Source of the DNA: Platismatia glauca
Taxonomy: Eukaryota > Ascomycota > Lecanoromycetes > Lecanorales > Parmeliaceae
Direction: 5' to 3'
Length of the DNA stretch: 64,000 nucleotides
Assembly: GCA_963556305.1 (NCBI GenBank)
Contig: OY745773.1
Location: forward strand, 248,001 to 312,000
The position numbers and the translations under genes were made by a program. Shown here piece by piece: positions 56,044 through 64,000 of this stretch; positions within the stretch are counted from its first letter, which is position 1, and every line of letters starts with the position of its first letter. The notes under the pieces are model-generated. The model did not search any database, was not told the DNA's origin, and saw only the letters and a list, made by a program, of their open reading frames with translations.

Positions 56044-56656
56044 AATCGAGAGGAAATGCTTGGAGCTGGGTCTTGAATTAAGCGGTTCCTTTGTAACTTA
56101 GAGAGTCAAGTTAGCATAGATTATAGAGATTAGAGACGGGACGCCTGGGCTTCATATCTTGGCGACCAGAAGATTAGCCATCTCGCCCGGTCTGTCCTGC
56201 ACTAATCAAAAGGAAAGTCGCATTTTCTGGCCCTGTCATTCGAAGAGGTCCGACCTTCAAAACCGAAGAAGGCAGCTAACAGTGCGAATGGGACTCGAAG
56301 CCTTCGCCTTCCACCTCCGTGGCTTACAGTACCAGCGTTAAACGAGAACCGTCGGAGTGCTTCCATGGTTTTTGGACCCCTAGCAAGCATCGATCGCGGA
56401 GCCAGAAAGCAGAGTAAGGATACAGCGCATATCCTGCAGTAAGTTGGTACGGATGACCAGGGTGAGTATGTTACATGAAAGAACGACCGGTTCAAACGCC
56501 CTTGCTAGCCAATATAGACTCCCTGACAGCATCTCCAAGTCCGTAAATACAGCGAATGAAATTTTATAACATCCAAACGTAAAGGCTTGACAGTAGGCCC
56601 TCGGAAAGGCGATTGCTATGCACTGCGATTAGGAATATTTCGTGTCGTTGTACATC
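56044..56656. other. Intergenic region (convergent 3' ends)
   Basis: Between the convergent SER2 and RHO3 genes; only 3' untranslated sequence is expected. No feature seen. Confidence 0.5.
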
Positions 56657-57464
56657 TCACATCACTGAGCACTTGCTCCCTTCACCAGACGTGCCGGCGC
56701 CCTTGACTGAGAGTGCGACTCTCGCTGCTTCTGTGAATGCTTCGTTGACGCCCCGATTCCGTTTTGCTGAGCACTCTGCGCCGGCAATAGGTGTAAGCTC
56801 ATTTCCCTCCATGGCGAAACATCGAGACGTTGCGGAGAAGGAAACATACCCAGATACCGCAGCGCCTGTATCCTCTTCGCAACCTCCAATCCTTGCTTAT
56901 AATCAATCATGACCTTTTCCCCTCCTCGCTTCGCTCCCGTTTCTTCCTCCTCATCGCCGCCCCTCTCCCTCAAATCGCACTTCAGCGCTACAAGCACGAG
57001 CTTCACACCCTGGCAGTTCTCCGCAATCTCGCCCACCCATTTCGACTCCACATTCTCGAGCGAGTCTTTAGAATCGACGCTGAAGCAAAGCATGATGGTG
57101 TGGGTGTCATCGTAAGAAAGGGAACGTAGACGGTCAAATTCCTCTTGGCCGGCGGTGTCCCAGAGAGAGAGCTCGATGTGGACATTATCGACGAAAATGT
57201 CGTGGACATAGTTTTCGAAGACGGTTGGCTCGTATACTGTAGGAAAATACCTGCGATCGCGCGAGACACATTAGATAAGCTCCGCTGGGTCCTGGAAGAT
57301 AAGACCTACCCTCTGGTAAAGACATTGAGCAGTGAAGTCTTGCCGCAAGCACCGTCGCCTCTATTTGAGATCTCTGTCAGTCAATTGACAGTAACGAAGG
57401 TGGTGGAACCGTACAATAGAACAAGCTTGCGGTGAACTGTCTTGCCTCCTCCGCAGAGAGGCAT
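56657..57464 (-). CDS. RHO3: Rho-type small GTPase Rho3
   Basis: Controls polarised secretion and the exocyst at hyphal tips. Four exons (57464-57415, 57360-57310, 57250-56850, 56775-56657; introns 54, 59 and 74 nt) give 206 residues. MPLCGGGKTVHRKLVLLGDG is the usual Rho3 start. P-loop GDGACGKT (18-25), switch I YEPTVFENY, switch II WDTAGQEEFDRLR (Asp65), LKCD and ECSAK complete the G-domain. The C-terminus ends KCSVM, a CAAX box for prenylation. A charged insert (GGDEEEETGAKRGGEK) between G4 and helix 4 is typical of Rho3 rather than Rho1 or Cdc42. All junctions keep the frame. Confidence 0.94.
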
Positions 57465-57939
57465 GACGTATAACGGATTGAGGTACGGCAGTCAGGTAGC
57501 TAGGATCTTTGGTTTTGATTTTGATTTTGAATGTATTACGAGCATTCAAGCATGTAGCGGATGCGATGGCAAAGCTCTATACTAAAAGAGTGTGATGCGG
57601 AGACCGGTTGAAGTAGACTCTCAAGCACTGTCCTGAATACAGTAAGTGACGAAATTGACCTTGCGATTCCCTAGCGTGGACCCTGACTCTTTTAAGGTTT
57701 AGATCTGGGTTCGGACAGTGGATTATTTCCAGCTTCTAGAAGTTCGCGACGCTCATCTTACTGCGGTGGGAGTATTCTTATATATTGTACCTGTCTTACT
57801 TTATATCCTGTTTGAAAACAAATGCGATGGCCCAAATTGAAGCAAGCTGGCAGGATGATGCTGATCTCTAAAGTAACATCATCTACCACAATGTTGAAGG
57901 ATATTGATGCGCCGCTTTCTGTACGTCCACCATGTGGAC

Positions 57940-58000
57940 TATGTAGTCCGACTGATAGTCCAAAAGTTGGGGGTGGACGATTGGGAGCCGTGCTCTGAGT
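57940..58000. repeat. Diverged copy of the 24.2-24.4 kb repeat
   Basis: Resembles the segment near 24350-24400: agtcc-aaaa-gt-gggggtgga, then gggagc and ctctga, with scattered mismatches. Too diverged to define ends by eye. Confidence 0.35.
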
Positions 58001-58011
58001 GCCAGCTACGG

Positions 58012-58151
58012 CTATGCAGGCGTTGTACGGCTGCTTCTGGACGAAGAGTGAACATACTCATATGAAACCAAAGATACTAAAGGGTCAACAGCGCTGCAAA
58101 TGGCGGTAGATGTAGAGCACGAGGCAGTCATCCGACTGCTTTTGGAATAGG
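58012..58151 (+). pseudogene. Ankyrin-repeat relic
   Basis: One frame gives GYAGVVRLLLDEE, then a stop (TGA near 58051), then KGSTALQMAVDVEHEAVIRLLLE before another stop. The GSTALQMAV...VIRLLLE spacing is that of an ankyrin repeat (xTpLhxAaxxGhxxvvxlLL). Fewer than two repeats remain and no gene surrounds it. Confidence 0.6.
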
Positions 58152-58590
58152 TGACTGGGATGTACGATCTGGAAGAAGCAAGCTCCAAAAGATACTATTT
58201 AGGACGATCAAAATCAGCTTGGCCTGGCTGCGAAGGTTGTGCATGACCCATTGGAAGTTTGCAAGAATGGCGATAGCTCAGCGCGAAAAGGTTTTTGGCT
58301 AGGTGTCGAAGCTGGTGTCTAAATTGAACAATGAACGCACAACGAAGCTGGAAATGTCAAAGAAGCCTTGGGTCTTCGTTTTTCGTGCTACATACTGTGA
58401 CAGACCTGAATACCAAAAACTTCGTTCATTTTCGTCACTAGTTCTGAAGGCGAGCCAGCGCTGCTCCGAGAATAGTCAATAGCTTACGAGCTCTAGGTAT
58501 TTGCTCGGATATGAACATTTTCAAGCTAGGGGTATCCATAAATGATGAGCGATGGGAACTAGCTTAAGAGCTTTTTCTTGCAGGCAAAGT

Positions 58591-59412
58591 TCACAATTTT
58601 GAGTGGACTTTTCCTGGCCACAAGCTTCTCTCAGTCACATTGTCTACCCTGCCATCAACTCCCGACAAGCGTGATGCCACCTGCTGTGCGAGAGTAGCAG
58701 TCACTTGTTGCATCACTCTAGAAACATCGTAAAATGGGAGGACGGGCGGATGTTTTCCAGGCACCGCAGGTGGACCAGGCACTTTGACATTGGATGCCTT
58801 GTCCATGTCCTGAAGTTCCTTCTTAATTGACGTGGCCTTTTTCTCTGGTAGTCCGCAAGCCACAATTCTATCAAACCACCAGAGCCTAACAGTGACGTTC
58901 AACCCGATTCCATGACTTGCAATGTGCCGCCTCAGATGTAGTCCCACACTGGCGAGCTTGCGTTCATCCGGCCTAAGCCCAACCCATACTCCTGGGTTCT
59001 TAGTCGTGTGAGCCTCAAGCCCATATTTTTCGCACGTACCAATTACTGAATTTTCGAGGAGCCGCACATGAGTTCTAGCGATAAGATCATGTTCCTGAAG
59101 CGAGAGGATGAGGTAAGCCGTCACCTGTCCTGGGCCATGAAAGGTAGTTTGCCCGCCACGGAGTGCTTCGTGAAATTCAGCTTTGCCACCAGCCCGAAGG
59201 TGGGCTACTTGCTCCTGCGAAAGCGCACGATTTTCTCGCCGGCCACAGGTGTACGTTGGAGGGGTCTGGAAGGTAAGCAAGACGGGACCGGGAGCTGGAG
59301 CCGTCGATTGAGAGGCTTTGTGATCTAGATGAAGGCGAACTAGGTGTTCTTGTATAGCTGATGCACGTAAGTATGGTGTCAGACCAGGCAAATGAAGGTG
59401 TCGTAGCTTCAT
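58591..59412 (-). CDS. LIP2: Octanoyl-[acyl-carrier-protein]:protein N-octanoyltransferase (lipoyltransferase)
   Basis: Moves octanoyl from ACP to the lipoyl domains of mitochondrial enzymes, the first step of lipoate synthesis. Single exon of 273 residues from the ATG at 59412. LipB motifs: PPTYTCGRREN, the conserved RGGQTTFHGPGQVTAYLI, and RKLASVGLHLRRHIASHGIGLNV, where Lys152 and the later Cys186 (RIVACGL) form the acyl-transfer pair. A mitochondrial presequence is not obvious in the first 20 residues. The gene lies head-to-head with POP7, with about 214 bp between starts. Confidence 0.92.
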   Translation of the reverse strand: MKLRHLHLPGLTPYLRASAIQEHLVRLHLDHKASQSTAPAPGPVLLTFQTPPTYTCGRRENRALSQEQVAHLRAGGKAEFHEALRGGQTTFHGPGQVTAYLILSLQEHDLIARTHVRLLENSVIGTCEKYGLEAHTTKNPGVWVGLRPDERKLASVGLHLRRHIASHGIGLNVTVRLWWFDRIVACGLPEKKATSIKKELQDMDKASNVKVPGPPAVPGKHPPVLPFYDVSRVMQQVTATLAQQVASRLSGVDGRVDNVTERSLWPGKVHSKL

Positions 59413-59626
59413 CAAGTCAACAATGCAACTGATTTGATGTGGAGCTCGCGAAAAGAAGGAGACCGGCTAGAAAGAAACGCGCCAAGCGCTCCCGAATGGG
59501 TTCCATAACCATCGGATCTTGTACCGCAAACGACAATTTTTGTACTCTAAACTCCTCCAGACGCTCTACAGTATCACCTTGTTAGTTATTTATACACTTG
59601 GCTTTTTACAACCATAGAACGCTGTT

Positions 59627-60264
59627 ATGGCACCAATAAACGCTACAAAACCCGCATTGAATGGCAGTGACAATGTCAACAAATTGCCTCGTTTGCCAAA
59701 GAGTAGGTCAACCTATGTTGTTGTGGACTGGACTCCCGGACTCAAAGACTTCTAGATGCGCGAATCCAAAAGCGGCCCATTCTGCGTCCGCCGATACCTT
59801 CCCCGTATACTGGTGCTGACCAGAAGAAGATTATCTACGTCTCAACCAAAATGCCGTTCATATCGGCTGTCAAACGGGTTCGGAAGCTGCTCGATGAGAT
59901 TGACAAACGGTCTATGGGCAAGGTAGACCTAGTGGACGGCAAGGGAAGTGATAAACAGAAGCTCAGAAAGCTTGGCGAAAGAAACAATGCTGCAACTGCA
60001 ACAGGCAAGGAACCAGAGGAAGTTATCCTGAAGGCTACGAATAGGGCCATTCATAAAGTGCTAGGGCTAGCGTTATTCTTCCAGGGTCAAGATGATTGCA
60101 GAGTGCGGTTGAGGACTGGCACGGTTGGCGTTGTCGACGATATAGTAGAGTCAGCAATTCCCACAGGGGCTGAGTCTATAGAGGGAGGGGACGAAGAGGA
60201 AGAGTTACCGGAGTCACGGGTGAGGAAGGCTAGCTTCGTGGAAGTTGCCATAAATCTGAAGTGA
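59627..60264 (+). CDS. POP7: RNase P/MRP subunit Pop7 (Rpp20), Alba-like
   Basis: Exons 59627-59702 and 59756-60264 (intron 53 nt; junction PK-NARIQKRP) give 194 residues. The Alba fold is suggested by KIIYVSTKMPFISAVKRVRKLLDE followed by EVILKATNRAIHKVLGLALFF and a final beta strand with a C-terminal EVAIN. Pop7 pairs with Pop6 on the P3 domain of RNase P and RNase MRP RNA in the nucleus, for tRNA 5' processing and rRNA cutting. The acidic insert (GGDEEEELPES) near the end is variable between fungi. Other Alba-family members such as Pop6/Rpp25 are less likely, since RIQKRPILRPPIPSPY is a Pop7-type lead-in. Confidence 0.82.
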
Positions 60265-61439
60265 TCGCAAACGGTAGCCCTTATGGTCGGTTAAGACCCT
60301 CGGCGTTATCATGCGTCGCTTTCGTTTCCGAGCAAAGCCACGCTCAAACACAACAAAATGGATACAGCGATGAACTCAAGTCGCGACAAAAGCGACTTAC
60401 AGATCCTTTGTTTGGAGTCTGAAGATGGAGCTGAATGCTGGCCCTTTTGGACGTACTTGAGTATAAAATAAGGACGGTCAGAACAGCCAGCAGACTGCGT
60501 GGTACAACCTGCCAGACTGCTGAGCAATTCTTCGTTGGACGGTAGAAGTCTTGGTGCAGATTGCAGCTAAACGTTTGTGCAACAGCGATGATTCCATACG
60601 TTAGCAAGAATGAAAGTATGAACCTCGCTCAAGAAAGGTAGACGCGGTTTCTAGCATAAGAGTATCATTTGGTGTTTCTATGGCTGACAATGCTCCTTGT
60701 CTTCGCAAACAATGACTTTCGATTGAATTGCAGAAATCATGACCGTAACGCCGTTTTTCAACCCTCGAAACACCAGAGATCTTGGGCATTTTACACATCA
60801 ACCACAGCTCTTGCATTCTGGACCCCTTATATCGTCCACGGTTCCCACTTTCCTTCCTCCCCCACCCCCACTACCACCGTGTCCACCTCCACCTCCCCCA
60901 CCTCCCCCGCCTCCACTACCGCCGGTCCTTGGTCCAGCTCTTACGCCGGCAGCTGACTGGTTTCTGTTTCTGATATTGAAGGACGATTGCTCCGCAGCGG
61001 CATAGGCATCAAGCTTTGCGAACCATCAGACTGGTATATCTGCAATGTACTCGTGGACATATCAACGTACAGAGAACAGGGTAGTCACGTATAGACCCAA
61101 GAAGGCGTAGGAGTCATCAACAAGGTTGCGAAGACGGGCGGACAAGGGGGGGCTGTTATTGCTTAGCGAGGACTTTGGGTCAAGACTGGGTGAGCTTGCC
61201 TTTGAAGCACCTGGCCATTAGAAAGATAAGGTCGCGCTGGCACAGACATCTTGATCCACTGATGATACCTAGGTCTGAAGATAACAGATGTGCCACGTTG
61301 ACTCGTTGGCTATGAGGTTCGCGGCACCAGTTGGTCGCGAACGCAGGGTAGCACTGGTGAAATATTTCGAAACTCGGAAAATACTTTACGGACCTCATAA
61401 ATTTATCGGCATAGAGCTTGCATGATACCCCCACTTGTC
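60265..61439. other. Intergenic region with C-rich microsatellite-like tract
   Basis: About 1.2 kb. A CCTCCCCCACC-type tract runs at about 60853-60925 and causes proline-rich ORFs. No gene supported. Confidence 0.5.
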
Positions 61440-62657
61440 ATGGAATCCAAGGTGCAGGTCCCTTCCATATCATTACCCCTGAGCCCAGCTAATGATTGGT
61501 AGAAACGCAAGCGCGGCTCCGACCAGCCTACAGCAAAAGAAGTGGACACCTCGAAGCCCACCGCTGTCTTCGAACCCAAGGAAGGACGAAAGTATTCCTT
61601 GAGCGTTGCGCTGCCCGGAAGCATTGTTGCAAAGTTAGTGAGCCTCGTTGCGTTCACTCTAAACAGTCACTCATGGACTCATTACAGTGCGCAAACGCCC
61701 GAACTCCAAACGCTCTTGGCAGGTCAAATCGCCCGTGCCCTTGCCGTCTTTTGCGTCGATGAAGTGGTGGTGTTTGACGATGGTTCGGCAACGCAGGATG
61801 CTGAGACTCATAATGAAGCCTCAAGTCTTCAAGAAACAGAAAGGGAGAACAACTCATATAGAGGCTACACAGACCCAAACTATTTCTTGGCGCACATTTT
61901 GTCCTATCTCGAGACACCGCCAAATCTACGAAAAGACCTGTTTCCTCTTCACCCAGACTTGCGATTGGCAGGATCTTTACCGAGTCTGGACATGCCCCAT
62001 CACCTTCGCATGCACGACTGGTGTCAATACCGTGAAGGCGTTTCCAAGCTGGTACCCCGCGGGAAGGAAAGGAAAGTTTTGAGAAACCCGCCAGGTCACA
62101 CCTATGTCGAGACTGGTCTTCGTACGCGAGTCTTTGTCTCGGCTGTCATAGCTCCAGACACGCGCGTGACTGTCAAGTTCAGAGACGAAGAGAAGCCCGA
62201 AGAAATCCCAGGCAATGAATTACTGGCCGAAGCTGTTGCTCCTTCTGCTCCGCGGGAAGAAGCTGGCTATTACTGGGGCTACAGTGTTCGCTCAGCGTCC
62301 TGTCTTTCTGCCGTCCTCACCGAGTGTCCATTCGATGGCGGTTACGATCTAACGATTGGAACGTCAGAGCGTGGTGTCCCCGTTTCTAGTCTCGACAGTG
62401 CAAAAAGGTCCAAGAGCCATCCCATTCCCGAATTCGCACACATGATGTTAGTTTTCGGAGGCGTTGCGGGATTGGAAGTGGCGGTCAAGGCCGACAAAGT
62501 GCTGGAGGATATGGGAGTGAAGAGTCCCGAAGCATTGTTCGATCACTGGGTGAACCTGTGTCCAGGACAAGGTAGCAGGACGATTCGAACGGAAGAGGCC
62601 GTTTGGTTGGGATTGATGGGATTGAGAGATGTTGTGTTGAGGAAGGGAAAGAGATGA
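61440..62657 (+). CDS. SPOUT-class RNA methyltransferase (C9orf114/SPOUT1 family)
   Basis: Three exons, 61440-61451, 61503-61633 and 61688-62657 (introns 51 and 54 nt), give 370 residues. The first exon is only 12 nt (MESK) and leads into the Lys/Arg-rich KRKRGSDQP, a likely nuclear signal. The core has KYSLSVALPGSIVAN, LAGQIARALAVFCVDEVVVFDD, then HDWCQYREGVS and GHTYVETGLRTRVFV. The C-terminal SPOUT knot region includes GYYWGYSVRSASCLSAVLTECPFDGGYDLTIGTSERG and FAHMMLVFGGVAGLEVAV. This is the pattern of the putative RNA methyltransferase family (DUF171). Substrate unknown, possibly rRNA. Confidence 0.85.
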
Positions 62658-63250
62658 CCTTTGACAGCGCGAACCTGCTTGCTTGCCGCACAACGTCGCT
62701 ATAAACAAGAAATGCGAATCAAGAGGACTTGAGGCGCATCGCACAAAAGCCACCGCAAAAGTCTCGTCACGTTGGATAAACCCGTGTGGATTCGACTCGG
62801 TGAAGAAAGCCCAGGAGCAAGTGCTGTGAATGTCGAATATGATATCGTAGACTACGAGTCATGCAAATCCATGATCACAGAGGGATGCATACCCGTCTCG
62901 TACCCGCGAAACACGGCCCTTGCACCCTCTTCCATCTCAAGGCGTATATTCGCGAGAGACGCAGACGAAAGCAAGCATTGCCTTTGACCGAAGCCTTACA
63001 CTCGAGACTGTTCACTGCTTTTGCGCTTCGAGATACCGTGTGGCTGGCGTCAATTTCTGTGAGGCTGTCTCCCAGTCAACGTTCCCCGAAGACCCGTCAT
63101 TCATAGCTATGATGCGCCCTCACACGGTTAACAGTAGAAATCACATCTGTGAAGAACCAACTCAAACAATGGGTATACGCGTCCAGTCCAAACGCCTTCC
63201 ACACCACCCATCGCACCCCCAAAGCCGCACGCCTCCGTAACCATTCCCGC
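62658..63250. other. Intergenic region (convergent 3' ends)
   Basis: Between the SPOUT and SPC19 genes; no feature seen. Two ORFs on + (62861-63240) have no motif. Confidence 0.5.
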
Positions 63251-63869
63251 TCACTGAGCCGCAACACTATTCCTCAGCTGCCTCTCCCGCTGCTGAGCCT
63301 GCAACACCAATCTCTCCACCGCATACCCCAACCGCTCCTTGTTCCCCCGCAACTGCTTCAGTCGCAACGCCGCCCTGCTCCCGTCCCCGCTCACACCCGC
63401 ACCGCCCCTCTCCCCCGCCCCGCTCCCCCTCGCGCCTCCCATCGACGCGCGTCCTTCGCCGATCCTGCCTTCTAGCAACTCGCAGCGGGCGACGAGGGCT
63501 TGTTCGCGGCGGGCGAGCTTGTCCAGGTGGGACTCGACTTTGGAGAGGAGGGAGGCGACTTCGGGGGTGAGGGAGGCGAGGAGGGCGGATTGGGCGGCTT
63601 GGAGGGTGGGTTCGGGGAGGAGTTCGAAGTGCTGGGTTGATGTTAGCATTGCGGATCATGCCAGGAAGGAAGACCACGGCAAAGATGGATGCGGGTTGAG
63701 AGGTCTCGATTGGAGAGACGGGGAGGGTTGGACATACGCGCGTGGTCTGCAGCACCTTGGCTAGGCGTGGGAAGTCATTGACCCCGGAGTCGAGGATCGA
63801 TATACTAGAGGAGAGAAGCGTGTTCGTCGAGCGTAGGGACGAGACACAAGATGCCAGCGGATTTGCCAT
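63251..63869 (-). CDS. SPC19: DASH complex subunit Spc19
   Basis: DASH/Dam1 rings couple kinetochores to microtubule plus ends. Exons 63869-63738 and 63631-63251 (intron 106 nt, phase 0, TTR-HFELLPEPTL) give 170 residues. The start MANPLASCVSSLRSTNTLLSSSISILDSGVNDFPRLAKVLQTTR is the Spc19 N-terminal signature (residues 8-20: CVSSLRSTNTLLS). A helical coiled-coil region follows (LTPEVASLLSKVESHLDKLARREQALVARCELLEGRI), then a Gly/Ala-rich stretch and a basic Gln/Arg-rich tail. The second exon shows a strong GC-skew change like the FSH1 gene. Confidence 0.88.
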
Positions 63870-64000
63870 GTTACAAAGACCGTCCAAACGCACTCGAGCG
63901 TCGCCGTGTGTCTTCAAGTCTTGTCGACCTGGAATTCACAGCAGCGGAGGTCAGCGCGGAACAGGGGACTGGGCACCGCGCCTAAAAGCGGCGTAATTTC
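63870..64000. other. Window end
   Basis: SPC19 upstream region; nothing else visible before the right edge. Confidence 0.5.

Larger units (their letters stand above)
57465..58590. other. Intergenic region with an ankyrin relic and a possible repeat
   Basis: About 1.1 kb. Apart from the two entries listed inside it, I see nothing. Confidence 0.5.

Noticed and set aside
60739..61005. Proline-rich + strand ORF
   Set aside because: Created by the CCTCCCCCACC tract; no start context or homologous motif.
1..64000. CRISPR array or intact transposon
   Set aside because: No regularly spaced repeats, and no transposase, integrase or reverse-transcriptase ORF was found; the organism is a fungus.

Overview
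The window looks like nuclear DNA of a filamentous ascomycete (Pezizomycotina). Most genes are split by introns of about 45-60 nt with GT donors, a CTAAC/CTGAC-like branch site and AG acceptors. The gene set fits as well: a HET-domain gene, a rhodopsin-domain (Pth11-like) gene, a fucose-lectin-type membrane protein, Rho3, a HAM-4/SLMAP-type FHA protein, Mgr2 and the DASH subunit Spc19. The class cannot be fixed by reading alone. Exon models were built by hand from splice signals, frame continuity and remembered family motifs; no alignment was run.

Layout. 1-0.6 kb: 5' part of a Rogdi/Rav2 gene leaving the left edge. 1.3-5.3 kb: Sur7-type membrane protein, a flavin split-barrel protein and a choline/ethanolamine phosphotransferase, all on +. 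5.6-8 kb: an FSH1-type hydrolase and an APH-type kinase on -. 9-10.5 kb: a cysteine-rich secreted protein whose 5' end I cannot resolve. 11.5-13.5 kb: a C2H2 zinc-finger protein. 17-18.7 kb: proteasome subunit Rpn5. 19-36.6 kb: a gene-poor stretch with many broken genes (SDR, lectin, HET, rhodopsin-domain, a conserved hypothetical, ankyrin). Among them sit an intact zincin-like secreted protease, an intact APH-like kinase, a tRNA-Leu with an intron and a tRNA-like relic. 37-47.9 kb: dense conserved genes (NIPSNAP, siroheme synthase, deoxyribose-phosphate aldolase, Mgr2, FHA protein). 48.7-51.2 kb: two unknown secreted proteins. 53-63.9 kb: Ipi3, phosphoserine phosphatase, Rho3, lipoyl(octanoyl) transferase, Pop7, a SPOUT methyltransferase and Spc19.

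The conserved genes serve unrelated basic functions: phospholipid, siroheme, serine and lipoate synthesis, proteasome, ribosome and RNase P biogenesis, mitochondrial import, polarity and the kinetochore. I see no biosynthetic gene cluster, no CRISPR and no intact transposon. The most unusual part is the 19-36.6 kb block of decaying accessory genes. In its HET gene, a 14-bp tandem duplication accounts exactly for the frameshift. I found no convincing new multi-gene system.
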